From the NCBI GenBank assembly GCA_964453645.1, contig CAYVRJ010000003.1:62001-126000 (forward strand): a stretch of 64,000 nucleotides of DNA. The letters are read 5' to 3'. The notes beneath the pieces were generated by a model, which saw only the letters and a list, made by a program, of their open reading frames with translations, searched no databases and was not told the origin of the DNA. Made by a program: the position numbers and the translations under genes. Shown here in pieces: positions 36,824 to 45,380 of this stretch (positions are counted from its first letter, which is position 1; the number at the start of each line of letters is the position of its first letter). This DNA is from CAYVRJ01 sp964453645 (GTDB lineage Bacteria; Bacillota; Clostridia; Christensenellales; JAWKQI01).

Positions 36824-36887
36824 AATGAACATATACATAAGTTTTGTATAACTAAGTATTTTTTTTTAAAATGAGAGGAGGTTTCAT

Positions 36888-37271
36888 ATGGGACTTAAAA
36901 AAATTACAGGCCAGGAAAGCTATGAATTCATTAAGGTGAAAAACAAACTGACGGACGATGAAATTTATGAAATGATAAAGGATGTTGAATTTCCCATCGG
37001 CAAGCCAGAGATTTCGGGCAAGGGTATGATGCGTCGAATCTTGTTTCCGCCAGGGCAGATGCATCAAGTGCAGGTGAAGTTCAGCATGGGTAAGGTTTGT
37101 GTCAACACAGTTCCGGCAGGGGCCGGCGGGTTTGCAAAGGGGCTGGTTGCGGATGCGCTGACGGACGGCTGGGCCACCACGGTTGATGTGTTTGGCACGC
37201 AGTCGGATCATGTTCAGGCCGTTGCAGATATCATCAAAAAAGTGCTGGAAGAAAAGGGGCTGTTAAAATAA
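36888..37271 (+). CDS. Small protein of unknown function, first gene of the LytTR-linked operon
   Basis: 127 residues; I do not recognise a family. Soluble, no signal peptide or membrane segment; mixed alpha/beta with a glycine-rich stretch PAGAGGFAKGLVADALTDGW in the middle and a charged helical end. GAGGAGG lies close upstream of the ATG. The stop overlaps the start of the next membrane-protein gene by one base, so the two are coupled. Expression is likely driven by the LytTR regulator through the repeats at 36742-36774, which is inference. Confidence 0.6.
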   Translation: MGLKKITGQESYEFIKVKNKLTDDEIYEMIKDVEFPIGKPEISGKGMMRRILFPPGQMHQVQVKFSMGKVCVNTVPAGAGGFAKGLVADALTDGWATTVDVFGTQSDHVQAVADIIKKVLEEKGLLK

Positions 37272-37936
37272 TGGAAGAAAAGAGCCAGAAATTTGCGGGA
37301 CTTTTAGAACTTATACTCGTCATCTTTTTAGGGATCACTTCCGTTGCCGGAGCCTTTGCCGCATTTCAGTCGGCCTTAAACTCCAGTGCAATGTCTAAGG
37401 AATACAACGAGGGTATTTCGGAGATCACCGATGCCAATTCGGAGTATGTAACTGCCGGTCAGGTCATCTCCAACGATATGACTCTCTATCAGCAGTTGAT
37501 CAAATTGAGCTTCGACATGGATTATGCTGCAACTCCCGAAGAAAAGGAAAAGGCCACCGAACAGTTTAATCAGTTTTCATCAAAGTTCTTGTCACAAAAC
37601 CTGTTGGATGCCATTTCGTGGGCGGAAGATCAGGAAACACAGACGGGAAACTACATCTCTCCCTTCGATTACGAACCGTATTTAGAAGAGGTGTACCGGG
37701 TTGCAAACGAACAATACCAGAGCGGTCGTATGCGGTTGGAAACCGGCCATGTGTATAACACAAGTGGAGATAAAATGGGCCTCATCGTCATCTATTATGC
37801 AACCGTGCTGTTCCTGCTGGGCGTTGCAATGACAATGAAACGCACATCCCTCAAAATTGGTCTTGCTGCGTTTTCCTTTGCGATCTTTGTTTTTGCATCA
37901 GTGCAAATGTTTGGTATCCCCTTCCTAGCACCGTAA
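37271..37936 (+). CDS. Membrane protein of unknown function
   Basis: 221 residues. One N-terminal TM (about 9-31), a long hydrophilic, acidic and helical region (about 35-165), and two C-terminal TMs (about 168-186 and 196-216). The layout resembles bacterial DUF4337-type proteins, but I would not fix a family. TAATG coupling to the upstream small protein. Part of the candidate LytTR-controlled operon. Confidence 0.6.
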   Translation: MEEKSQKFAGLLELILVIFLGITSVAGAFAAFQSALNSSAMSKEYNEGISEITDANSEYVTAGQVISNDMTLYQQLIKLSFDMDYAATPEEKEKATEQFNQFSSKFLSQNLLDAISWAEDQETQTGNYISPFDYEPYLEEVYRVANEQYQSGRMRLETGHVYNTSGDKMGLIVIYYATVLFLLGVAMTMKRTSLKIGLAAFSFAIFVFASVQMFGIPFLAP

Positions 37937-37995
37937 GTAATTACTTAAAAGGCAGTTGTAAATAAACATATGAATAATAATTTTTGGAGGAAAGA

Positions 37996-38167
37996 ATGAA
38001 AAGAATTTGATGTTGGCAGTGGGCGTTTTTGCTGCCTGTGGCCCAACTGAAATAGCTCAGGAAAAAGGCGACGTTGATGAATATGACGGATGTGGATTGG
38101 GCTAAGGCTTCGAATGCAGACAGAAACCGAGGCCGGAACAGATGTAGGCAAGGAAGAAGCAGAATAA
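37996..38167 (+). pseudogene. Probable decayed small lipoprotein gene
   Basis: A good TTGGAGG site precedes ATG at 37996, but that frame stops after MKRI. A frame beginning at 38010 reads MLAVGVFAACGPTEIAQEKG, a lipoprotein signal and lipobox-like end, and stops at 38103-38105. A third frame from 38114 reads MQTETEAGTDVGKEEAE to a stop at 38165-38167. Together the pieces look like one short lipoprotein of about 55 residues broken by two frameshifts. A genuine 31-residue peptide from 38010 is the alternative. Confidence 0.45.
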
Positions 38168-38188
38168 ATGATTGGAGGTTTTTAAAGA

Positions 38189-38596
38189 ATGAATGCTACA
38201 AATGCACCAGGAAAAGGAATGTTGAAATTTGCAGGGCTATTGCTGCTCATTGGAGCCATCGTTTCCATTATTATGGCTGTGATGGGTTTTTTGGGAGGTG
38301 CTGCACTAACCGCTATGGAATATGAGGTTGATGGAGCTGCCGCTGTGGGAGAAGTCACAATGTTTGCCGCAATCCTTGCGTTGGCTTTGGGTTTAGTTCA
38401 GTTGATCACTGGCATTTTAGGGATCAAAAACTGTGACAAACCCCACAAATCAAAGGTTTGTATTATTCTCGGCATTATTGCGGTTCTGTTCGCACTTTCC
38501 AATCTCTTCACGGGTGGTATCGTGCCAGGTATTATCGGCTTAATTATTCCAGCAATCTATCTCATTGGCGCTTTTAGAAACAAAGCTGCCGCATAA
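38189..38596 (+). CDS. Four-TM small membrane protein
   Basis: 135 residues with four predicted TM segments (about 10-32, 55-78, 88-105, 108-128) and short loops; a basic KNCDKPHKSK loop lies between TM2 and TM3. Similar to DUF4064-type tetraspan proteins of Firmicutes; function unknown. TTGGAGG precedes the ATG. Last gene before a strong terminator, so probably in the same transcript as the preceding unknown genes. Confidence 0.65.
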   Translation: MNATNAPGKGMLKFAGLLLLIGAIVSIIMAVMGFLGGAALTAMEYEVDGAAAVGEVTMFAAILALALGLVQLITGILGIKNCDKPHKSKVCIILGIIAVLFALSNLFTGGIVPGIIGLIIPAIYLIGAFRNKAAA

Positions 38597-38629
38597 GCAA
38601 AGATAAAAGCATTCACATTATAACAGGTG

Positions 38630-38670
38630 AACAAAAGCCGGGGGTGTGTTCCCGGCTTTTGTTGTTTTTT
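38630..38670 (+). terminator. Strong rho-independent terminator
   Basis: AACAAAAGCCGGG pairs fully with CCCGGCTTTTGTT, followed by GTTTTTT. Confidence 0.9.
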
Positions 38671-38726
38671 GGTTTTTGTGACAGTGCCAAAGGGGTATTT
38701 TTTTTTATGAATTGTTAATAATTGAA

Positions 38727-38755
38727 TAGACTTTACTAAAAAATAGTTTTATAAT
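38727..38755 (+). promoter_or_regulatory. Possible promoter of the second chemoreceptor
   Basis: TAGACT, 17 bases, perfect TATAAT, 34 bases before the start codon. The -35 is weak. Confidence 0.5.
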
Positions 38756-38789
38756 TTAAAGAAATGAAGTGGCAGGAAGGGAACTACAT

Positions 38790-40772
38790 ATGAAAACCAA
38801 ACCATCATTGAAACGCTCAATGTTCTTAATATTTATTACACTCATCTTTTTACTCTCCGCATCCACCACTGTCATTTCCTTGATGAAGTCGTTTTCTGCC
38901 ATCAATATTCGAACGGAAAATGAAATCAACTATGAGCTATTAAGAAACACAGACTATATCGGCAGTTGGCTGTCCCAGCAAAAAAGTCTGTTGGAAACCC
39001 TCACTCAAGAAACCCAAATTAGAAAGACCTACTTAAACAGAACGGACATGGAAAACTATTTAGCCCAGCGCCAGCGGGAATATCCATACGTGCTGTCCTT
39101 TTATATGGGTTTTGCCGACAACGGCTGGGTGGATTCCACATTTTGGGTGCCTGAGTCAGATTTCATCCCCACCCAGCGGGAGTGGTATCAACTGGCGGAA
39201 GCTGCGGAAGGTATTGTCATCACAGAACCATATGTGGATCAGCAGACCAATCAACTGGTGCTCACCGTGGCAAAAAAAATTATGGACGGCAACACAATGG
39301 TGGGCGTGCAAGCTATGGACATCACCATGGATGTGATTCATAATTTTATGGTGAATTCTGTGACAAACATTGGGAGCTACGCCTTTGTTGTGAACGCAAA
39401 CGGGGATGTGATCATGCATCCCGAAAACTATTTCACACAAAAACAAGGGGAATTCCCCAATCTAAATACAGATTATGGGGATACATACGCCCCTCTGCTT
39501 AAAAATATACAGAGTGGAAACATGACTACAGTTGTCATCGACGATCACTCGGGCATTCCCCACTATTTCAAACACCAAGTGATACCGGGCATGAGTTGGA
39601 GTGTTGCACTGAGTATGCCCTATAGCTACTTGCGGGACGAAGTGACCAACAGCTTTGTGGTGAGTTTGGTGATCTTTGTTGTGATGATCATCATTTCGCT
39701 CATCGTCATCAAGTGGTATTCGGATAAATATTTAAAACCCATCGAGAGTGTGTGCAACAATTTAAACTTAATCAGCCAAGGTGAACTGAACGACCCGGGT
39801 GAGACTGTGGGGGCAAACAGCAAGGAATTACAAAGCTTAACCAAATCCATCGAAAATATGAAAGAGACGCTGACATCCTATGTCAATGAAATTGGTACAG
39901 TGATGCACGCCCTGTCCGACGGGGATCTAACCGTGCATATCCCCAGGGAATATGTGGGGGATTTTAAGGACATTCGAGATTCCATCATCACAACCCTTTC
40001 TTCCCTCAATGCAACGTTTAAAACAATCACCAGCTCTGCCAGTGAAATCGCCTACAGCGCCAACCAAGTTTCAGATGGTGCAACCCGTCTGGCCTCGGGC
40101 ACGGCCATTCAGGCGAGTTCGGTGAAGGAGCTGGCAGATTCCATCTCCATGATCTCTCAAAATATGCAGAGTTCCCTGACAAATGCCCAGAGGGCCAACG
40201 AAATTTCCACAGATGCTGTGAAAAAGCTGGGTACGGGTAATGAAAATATGCGAGACTTGTTGTCAGCAATGAATGAAATTGAAACCAAGTCCAACGGCAT
40301 TCAAAAGATTATTAAAACCATTGAGGACATTGCTTTTCAAACAAATATTTTGGCACTCAACGCATCGGTAGAGGCTTCCCGTGCAGGTGAAGCGGGCAAG
40401 GGGTTTGCGGTTGTTGCAGAAGAAGTGAGAAATCTGGCTGCTAAATCAGCAGAAGCTGCCGGAAGCACTTCCCAGCTCATCGAAGGCTCCTATGCTGCGG
40501 TGCAACACGGTAGCAGGATGGCGGATATCACGGCAAAAACGTTGGTGGAAGTCATTGAACAATCCAAGAGCACCAGTGAAATTGTGGATATTATTGCAGG
40601 GCAGGCGGAGGAGCAGTTTGGCTTGGTGGAAAACGTGCGCCACGGGGTGGAGCAGATCTCGGAGGTGGTGAAAACCAACTCCAAGACCAGCGAAGAGAGT
40701 GCCCTTGCCAGCGAGGAACTCTCCGTTCAATCGGAGATGCTCAAGGAACTCATCTTAAAATTCAAATTATAG
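38790..40772 (+). CDS. Methyl-accepting chemotaxis protein with dCache domain
   Basis: A 660-residue chemoreceptor. N-terminal TM (about 10-32), an extracellular dCache domain (about 35-275; [46 protein letters not shown]), a second TM (about 285-305), HAMP, and the cytoplasmic signalling domain with [19 protein letters not shown] at the tip. The ATG giving MKTKPSLK is chosen after a purine-rich GGAAGGG; a GTG seven codons upstream is possible. It ends tail-to-tail over the feoB end by six bases. Ligand unknown. Confidence 0.9.
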   Translation: MKTKPSLKRSMFLIFITLIFLLSASTTVISLMKSFSAINIRTENEINYELLRNTDYIGSWLSQQKSLLETLTQETQIRKTYLNRTDMENYLAQRQREYPYVLSFYMGFADNGWVDSTFWVPESDFIPTQREWYQLAEAAEGIVITEPYVDQQTNQLVLTVAKKIMDGNTMVGVQAMDITMDVIHNFMVNSVTNIGSYAFVVNANGDVIMHPENYFTQKQGEFPNLNTDYGDTYAPLLKNIQSGNMTTVVIDDHSGIPHYFKHQVIPGMSWSVALSMPYSYLRDEVTNSFVVSLVIFVVMIIISLIVIKWYSDKYLKPIESVCNNLNLISQGELNDPGETVGANSKELQSLTKSIENMKETLTSYVNEIGTVMHALSDGDLTVHIPREYVGDFKDIRDSIITTLSSLNATFKTITSSASEIAYSANQVSDGATRLASGTAIQASSVKELADSISMISQNMQSSLTNAQRANEISTDAVKKLGTGNENMRDLLSAMNEIETKSNGIQKIIKTIEDIAFQTNILALNASVEASRAGEAGKGFAVVAEEVRNLAAKSAEAAGSTSQLIEGSYAAVQHGSRMADITAKTLVEVIEQSKSTSEIVDIIAGQAEEQFGLVENVRHGVEQISEVVKTNSKTSEESALASEELSVQSEMLKELILKFKL

Positions 40773-42758
40773 AAATAAAATCGCACCGAGTTGATATACC
40801 ACAAACGCAAGTAACCAAGCTACTGCGATTTGAAACAGGGCAACCGTTGTTGCAAACCCAATACTCACTTCTCGGCGAACGGCAGCAATGGCGGCGATGC
40901 AGGGAGTGTATAGCAGAGTAAACACTAAAAAGCTAAGGGAACTCAGGGGTGTGAACATGTTTTGCAGTGTGGTAGACATGTCTCCCCCCGTCAACACCGC
41001 AAGGGTGCTGACCACCGCTTCTTTTGCGCTAAATCCGCTGATGAGGGCAGTGGCAGCCCGCCAATCCCCAAAACCCAAGGGGGCAAACAAACCGCTGATG
41101 CCCGTGCCGATGGCGGCAAGCATACTGTCCTTTGGGGAAGCAACCGTATTAAACCGAAAATCAAAGGTTTGTAAAAACCAAATGATGAGGGACGCTATGA
41201 AGATAACGGTGAATGCACGCTGTAAGAAATCTTTGGCTTTGTCCCAAATTAAGAGCCAAACACTCTTGGCCATGGGCAATCGATAGTTGGGCAGTTCCAT
41301 AATAAAGGGCACTGCGTTGCCCCGAAACAGGGTGGATTTAAACAGCAGGGCACATCCAATGCCAATAAGCACTCCAAACACATACAAACCCAGCATCACC
41401 AGGGCTGCACACTGGGGAAAAAACAAAGCAGACAACAGGGCATAGATGGGCAGTTTGGCACTGCAACTCATAAAGGGGATGAGCATAATGGTCATCTTTC
41501 TGTCCCGCTCCCCCGAGAGGGTTCGCGTTGCCATGATGGCGGGCACCGAGCAGCCAAACCCCATGAGCATGGGAACAAAACTTCGGCCGGACAACCCCAG
41601 CTTGCGCAGGGGTTTATCCATAATAAACGAAACCCGTGCCATATATCCGCTGTCCTCTAAAATGGACATAAAGAAGAATAACGTTACAATAATGGGTAAA
41701 AAGCTCAGCACGCTGCCCACCCCTGTGAACACACCGTCCATGAGCAGGTGCTCTACAATAGCGTTTACTCCCCACGCATCCAAACCCAGCTGAACCCACC
41801 CAATGACAGTATCGATACAAACTGTCAACAGTTCGCTCAGCAACTTTCCGATCACATTAAATGTTAAAAAGAATATACTCAGCAAAATGGCCAAAAATAG
41901 GGGAATACCCCAGTATTTGTGGGTGAGCAGCTTGTCTATTTTGGTGCTTCGCCGAGCTTCCTTACTCTCCTTGGGTTTCACCACACATCCCTTGCACAGG
42001 GTTTCAATGTAGGAGTAGCGCATGTCGGCCAAGGCAGCCTCTCGGTCTGTTGCCAGTTCGGCTTCCATTTCACCCACACAGTGTTCAATGGTTTCAAGCT
42101 CGTTGGGGCTTAGGTTGAGCTGCATTGTTAGGGGGTCGTGCCCCTCGATGAGCTTGGTTGCGGCAAACCGCATGGGTACGCCAATGCTCCGGGCGTGATC
42201 TTCGATTAAATGAGCGATGGCGTGAAGGCACCTGTGCACCGCACCCGAACAAAAGTCGATGCGCTTTGGCAAATCGTTTTGTTTCACCGTGTTTTGTGCG
42301 ATTTGTATTAAATCTTCAATTCCCTCATTTTGTGCCGCACTAATAGCCACAACAGGGATACCCAGTTCGGCAGCTAACTCTTTTACGTTTATATTTCCAC
42401 CGTTGCCCAGCAGTTCGTCCATCATGTTGAGAGCCAACACCATGGGTAAACCCAGTTCGATGAGCTGCAAGGTGAGGTAGAGGTTTCGTTCGATATTAGT
42501 GGCATCGGCAATATTAATAATGCCGTCGGGACGCTGTTTTAAAATAAAATCCCGGGTGACAATTTCCTCTCCGGTGTAGGGGCTTAAGGAATAGATGCCG
42601 GGAAGGTCTACCACCTCGATAGTGAACCCCTTCACCCTTCCGCTCTTCTGTTCCACCGTGACGCCAGGAAAGTTGCCCACGTGTTGGTTAGAACCGGTGA
42701 GTCGATTAAAGAGGGTGGTTTTTCCGCAATTTTGGTTGCCCACCAGTGCAAAGATCAT
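40767..42758 (-). CDS. feoB: Ferrous iron transporter B
   Basis: Membrane Fe(II) uptake protein, 663 residues. The N-terminal G domain has G1 [13 protein letters not shown]3 DLPGIYSL and G4 NMMDE, followed by a GDI helical domain and then two Gate domains and the core membrane region ([13 protein letters not shown], with the conserved Cys). The start overlaps feoA by four bases. The operon is under the DtxR-type operator at 43000-43015. Confidence 0.95.
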   Translation of the reverse strand: MIFALVGNQNCGKTTLFNRLTGSNQHVGNFPGVTVEQKSGRVKGFTIEVVDLPGIYSLSPYTGEEIVTRDFILKQRPDGIINIADATNIERNLYLTLQLIELGLPMVLALNMMDELLGNGGNINVKELAAELGIPVVAISAAQNEGIEDLIQIAQNTVKQNDLPKRIDFCSGAVHRCLHAIAHLIEDHARSIGVPMRFAATKLIEGHDPLTMQLNLSPNELETIEHCVGEMEAELATDREAALADMRYSYIETLCKGCVVKPKESKEARRSTKIDKLLTHKYWGIPLFLAILLSIFFLTFNVIGKLLSELLTVCIDTVIGWVQLGLDAWGVNAIVEHLLMDGVFTGVGSVLSFLPIIVTLFFFMSILEDSGYMARVSFIMDKPLRKLGLSGRSFVPMLMGFGCSVPAIMATRTLSGERDRKMTIMLIPFMSCSAKLPIYALLSALFFPQCAALVMLGLYVFGVLIGIGCALLFKSTLFRGNAVPFIMELPNYRLPMAKSVWLLIWDKAKDFLQRAFTVIFIASLIIWFLQTFDFRFNTVASPKDSMLAAIGTGISGLFAPLGFGDWRAATALISGFSAKEAVVSTLAVLTGGDMSTTLQNMFTPLSSLSFLVFTLLYTPCIAAIAAVRREVSIGFATTVALFQIAVAWLLAFVVYQLGAILFL

Positions 42759-42985
42759 GAGGCGATCTCCTCCACTTCAATTTTTTCGGCATCGTCCAGC
42801 CGAATGGTGAGCACATATCCTCGCAGCTGCAATTCAATGGGGTCTCCCATGGGTGCAACTTTGCGCACAGTGATAAACGTCTTGGGGGTGATGCCCATAT
42901 CCAGCAGCCGCCGGCGCATGGCGCCCTCTCCCCCCACAAACAACACTTTGCCCGATTGACCGGCATGTAAGTCTCTTAATGTCAT
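42755..42985 (-). CDS. feoA: Ferrous iron transport protein A
   Basis: 76-residue cytoplasmic SH3-like protein required with FeoB for ferrous iron uptake. Family segments GEGAMRRRLLDMGITPKTF and GDPIELQLRGY are visible. GGAGG precedes the ATG; the stop overlaps the feoB start (ATGA). Confidence 0.93.
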   Translation of the reverse strand: MTLRDLHAGQSGKVLFVGGEGAMRRRLLDMGITPKTFITVRKVAPMGDPIELQLRGYVLTIRLDDAEKIEVEEIAS

Positions 42986-42999
42986 GGGTCCTCCAGTTG

Positions 43000-43015
43000 G
43001 TTAGTTAAGACTAAC
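43000..43015. promoter_or_regulatory. DtxR-type iron operator
   Basis: Inverted repeat GTTAGT-TAAG-ACTAAC, close to the DtxR/IdeR box TTAGGTTAGnCTAACCTAA. It sits immediately downstream of the feoA -10, so bound repressor would block initiation. Confidence 0.75.
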
Positions 43016-43017
43016 TT

Positions 43018-43046
43018 AGTGTAGCACAACTAAAAAACCTTGTCAA
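43018..43046 (-). promoter_or_regulatory. feoAB promoter
   Basis: On the minus strand TTGACA, 17 bases, TACACT. Confidence 0.8.
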
Positions 43047-43059
43047 TAGGGCGGGACTC

Positions 43060-43088
43060 TTGACCAAATTTTGAAGTTAGGGTATACT
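43060..43088 (+). promoter_or_regulatory. Promoter of the DtxR-family regulator
   Basis: TTGACC, 17 bases, TATACT, about 20 bases before the start codon. Confidence 0.75.
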
Positions 43089-43108
43089 AATAAACATAAG
43101 GAGATGTT

Positions 43109-43492
43109 ATGAAGGTATTGGAATCTGCTCAAAACTATTTGGAGACGATTTTAATTTTAAAAAGGCAGCAGGGGGAGATCCGTGCTGTGGATATTGCCAA
43201 CCATTTAAACTTTTCAAAACCCAGCGTGAGTAATGCCATGAAACAGTTGATTCAAAACAATTACATCCACGTCAACCCATCGGGTTACATTGGGCTGACT
43301 AAAAAGGGGTTTGAAATTGCTGCCGAACTCTATGAGCGGCACGATATACTTTCGGATTTTTTTATTTCCATTGGTGTGCAAGAAGATGTTGCCCGGGAAG
43401 ATGCCTGTAAGATCGAGCACCACATCAGCAAGGAATGTTTTGAAAAAATTAAATCCCATTACTTAGCGAATAAAGAATCAATGGCAGATTGA
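43109..43492 (+). CDS. DtxR/MntR-family metal-dependent repressor
   Basis: 127 residues: an N-terminal winged helix-turn-helix (IRAVDIANHLNFSKPSVSNAMKQL) and a metal-binding/dimerisation domain (ERHDILSDFFISIGV, EDACKIEHHISKECFEKI) with the Glu/His/Cys-type ligands of this family. There is no SH3 domain, as in MntR and short DtxR members. It is divergent from feoAB with a DtxR-like operator between them, so iron control of feoAB is the likely job; manganese is less likely. AAGGAG precedes the ATG. Confidence 0.88.
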   Translation: MKVLESAQNYLETILILKRQQGEIRAVDIANHLNFSKPSVSNAMKQLIQNNYIHVNPSGYIGLTKKGFEIAAELYERHDILSDFFISIGVQEDVAREDACKIEHHISKECFEKIKSHYLANKESMAD

Positions 43493-43498
43493 GTAGGT

Positions 43499-45028
43499 TT
43501 ATGCACTCAATTTCCACTCTTTTAGCAATGCCACCAATTCAGGGTCCAGTTCACCCGTTGCGCACATGTCGTCCATAATATGAAACGCTTTATCCATGGA
43601 AATTTCTTTTTTATAGGGGCGATCCTTAGCTGTTAAGGCCTCGAATATATCCATTACAGTGAGAATTCGCGTGCCCAAGGGGATTTCCTGGGCGGACAGA
43701 CGGTTTGGATAACCCGTTCCGTTGAGCTTTTCGTGATGCCCTGCGGCAAACAGGGGCACGTTTTTAAATTCGTGAGAAAACTTGATTTTGTCCAACAAAC
43801 GTTTGGTAATGGCCACGTGGTCTTCCATAATCTTGCGCTCACCTTGGGTGAGGGTGCCGTATTTGATGGACAAACTTTCAATCTCGTGGGGTTCCAGCCA
43901 ACAAACGGTTTCACCCGTGGGCAGAGTTGTTGTGCGCTGACCCATGTCCCGAATTTGTTGCATCTCCTCATCGGAAGAGGGGGCACCGGAATTTGCTTTT
44001 GTGCACAGGGCTTTTGCATCGTTAATTTCACTGGACAATTGATTCCACTGCTGTTCATCCATTTTACCGGCTAAAAAGTTTGCGTATTCAGCCGAATAAA
44101 TGGTGTTGAAGCGAAGGTTGACAAAACGCTCTTCATTACCCAACCGCGTTGCTTTATCCATGACTTCTAGGGGAGTGATGATTTTACCCACGTCGTGCAG
44201 CCAAGCGGCAATGATCAACTGCTCTTCTTCCACGGGATCAAAACTTAAATCGCACTCACCCCGATCATTTTTGCCATTCAAAAATTCTAAAAATCCACGG
44301 ATCAACTCTACCACATTTTGGGTGTGGCTGGCGTTGTAGCGGGAGCGCTCGTCGATGGCGGCGGAGAGTACCTCCACAAAGGAATAAAACAGCTCTTCGC
44401 TCTCCTTTTTATACCGTGCGTTGGTGACAGCAATGGCTGCCTGAGAGGAGATTGCCCGAAAGATGGGTTCTAAACCCTTTTCAAAGGGAATCACGTTGTT
44501 GTTGGCGTTGAGGGCATTGATGAGCAGCAACACACCAACAATTTCGTTTCGGCTGTTTTGCAGGGGCAGGGCAAGAATGGAACGGGTTTTGTATCCCGTC
44601 AGTTTATCGTAAAACATGAGGTCGTTAAATTTAAACTCCGAGGAGGCATAGATATCGCTGATGTTCACAATTTTGCGGTGTGCCGCTACGTGGGCCACCA
44701 CATTGTTTTCTTCCAAGTTCACTGGGGGCAGTATGATAGAACCTTTTTCTGCATTTTCGTATCGCTTTAAGGTGTGGTTGTGCATAATGGTAAAGTGGAG
44801 CATATTGTTGTCTGCCAAATAGAGGGTTCCGGCATCGCAGCCCGCAATGGCGATGGCTTCCCTTAAAATGGTGTTGAGCAAGTTGTTATAGTTGCGCTCC
44901 GCACTCAAAGAAATTCCAATGTTTAATATGCGTACAAATTTATTGGTAATCAGTTCGTTCATGTTATTTCGCCGAAAAAATTCGACTAACTCCTCTCCGT
45001 TTCTATGGGTATTCTGAAGTGGCTTCAT
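43499..45028 (-). CDS. GAF and HD-GYP domain protein, probable c-di-GMP phosphodiesterase
   Basis: 509 residues, cytoplasmic. A GAF domain (about 35-200: AIAIAGCDAGTLYLAD, RSILALPLQNSRNEIVGVLLLIN) precedes an HD-GYP domain (about 215-500) with AAWLHDVGKI, DHVAITKRLL, and HHEKLNGTGYP. These are the metal and GYP residues of the class, which cleaves c-di-GMP. It shares the c-di-GMP theme with the diguanylate cyclase at 6790. Its end abuts the metal-regulator gene tail-to-tail. An insertion (about 310-400) lies between the HD and the second His region. Confidence 0.88.
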   Translation of the reverse strand: MKPLQNTHRNGEELVEFFRRNNMNELITNKFVRILNIGISLSAERNYNNLLNTILREAIAIAGCDAGTLYLADNNMLHFTIMHNHTLKRYENAEKGSIILPPVNLEENNVVAHVAAHRKIVNISDIYASSEFKFNDLMFYDKLTGYKTRSILALPLQNSRNEIVGVLLLINALNANNNVIPFEKGLEPIFRAISSQAAIAVTNARYKKESEELFYSFVEVLSAAIDERSRYNASHTQNVVELIRGFLEFLNGKNDRGECDLSFDPVEEEQLIIAAWLHDVGKIITPLEVMDKATRLGNEERFVNLRFNTIYSAEYANFLAGKMDEQQWNQLSSEINDAKALCTKANSGAPSSDEEMQQIRDMGQRTTTLPTGETVCWLEPHEIESLSIKYGTLTQGERKIMEDHVAITKRLLDKIKFSHEFKNVPLFAAGHHEKLNGTGYPNRLSAQEIPLGTRILTVMDIFEALTAKDRPYKKEISMDKAFHIMDDMCATGELDPELVALLKEWKLSA

Positions 45029-45097
45029 GAACTACACTTCTCTATACACGTGCGTGCAGAAAAGAGATAGATATCCATTCGAAGTACTATACAATAA

Positions 45098-45126
45098 ATA
45101 TTATCATATCGTGTGCAGACATTCAA
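45098..45126 (-). promoter_or_regulatory. Promoter of the GAF/HD-GYP gene
   Basis: On the minus strand TTGAAT, 17 bases, TAATAT. Confidence 0.55.
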
Positions 45127-45148
45127 TGGTTTTTTGTGAAAAAATAGA

Positions 45149-45177
45149 TTGACAAAACAAATCCTTTGCGCTATGAT
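45149..45177 (+). promoter_or_regulatory. Promoter of the trpB2 leader
   Basis: TTGACA, 17 bases, TATGAT, about 30 bases before the leader-peptide start. Confidence 0.8.
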
Positions 45178-45205
45178 AAAAACATAAAATGTTAGGAGGA
45201 TGGCA

Positions 45206-45295
45206 ATGTTGTCATTTACTGTTGCAGATAACCGTGCATGGCGTAGCTATTTCGTGAAATCGAATATAGCTTGTTCTGTCATACTGCAACCGTGA
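45206..45295 (+). CDS. Leader peptide of the trpB2 attenuator
   Basis: A 29-codon reading frame with an AGGAGG site six bases upstream. It has a single Trp at codon 12, with an aromatic Tyr-Phe pair just after (AWRSYFV), and ends in Gln-Pro followed by UGA. It sits between a strong promoter and an intrinsic terminator ahead of a tryptophan-synthase-type gene, the layout of transcription attenuation. A Trp12 and Pro-stop ending recall TnaC arrest peptides, but the Trp-Pro distance is 17 rather than 12. Confidence 0.6.
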   Translation: MLSFTVADNRAWRSYFVKSNIACSVILQP

Positions 45296-45354
45296 TCTAA
45301 TATTTTTTTATTTGGTACATACAATACCTTGCGGTTTGACTGCAAGGTATTTTT
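45221..45354 (+). promoter_or_regulatory. Candidate attenuator: alternative pairings and terminator
   Basis: GTTGCAG (45221-45227) is fully complementary to CTGCAAC (45284-45290). An inner GCTAT...ATAGC stem lies between them. The terminator stem AATACCTTGC (45323-45332) pairs with GCAAGGTATT (45342-45351) followed by T's. Ribosome position on the leader could decide whether CTGCAACCG pairs upstream or with the CGGTT of the terminator loop. Confidence 0.6.
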
Positions 45355-45380
45355 AATTTAAAAAAAGGAGAAGAAAGCAC

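Noticed and set aside
37996..38010. Four-codon frame MKRI after a strong ribosome site
   Set aside because: Too short to be a gene; better read as the start of a frameshifted lipoprotein gene.
45178..45380. T-box riboswitch upstream of trpB2
   Set aside because: No T-box core sequence (AGGGUGGnACCGCG-like) or specifier-loop structure is visible; a leader peptide with terminator explains the region better.
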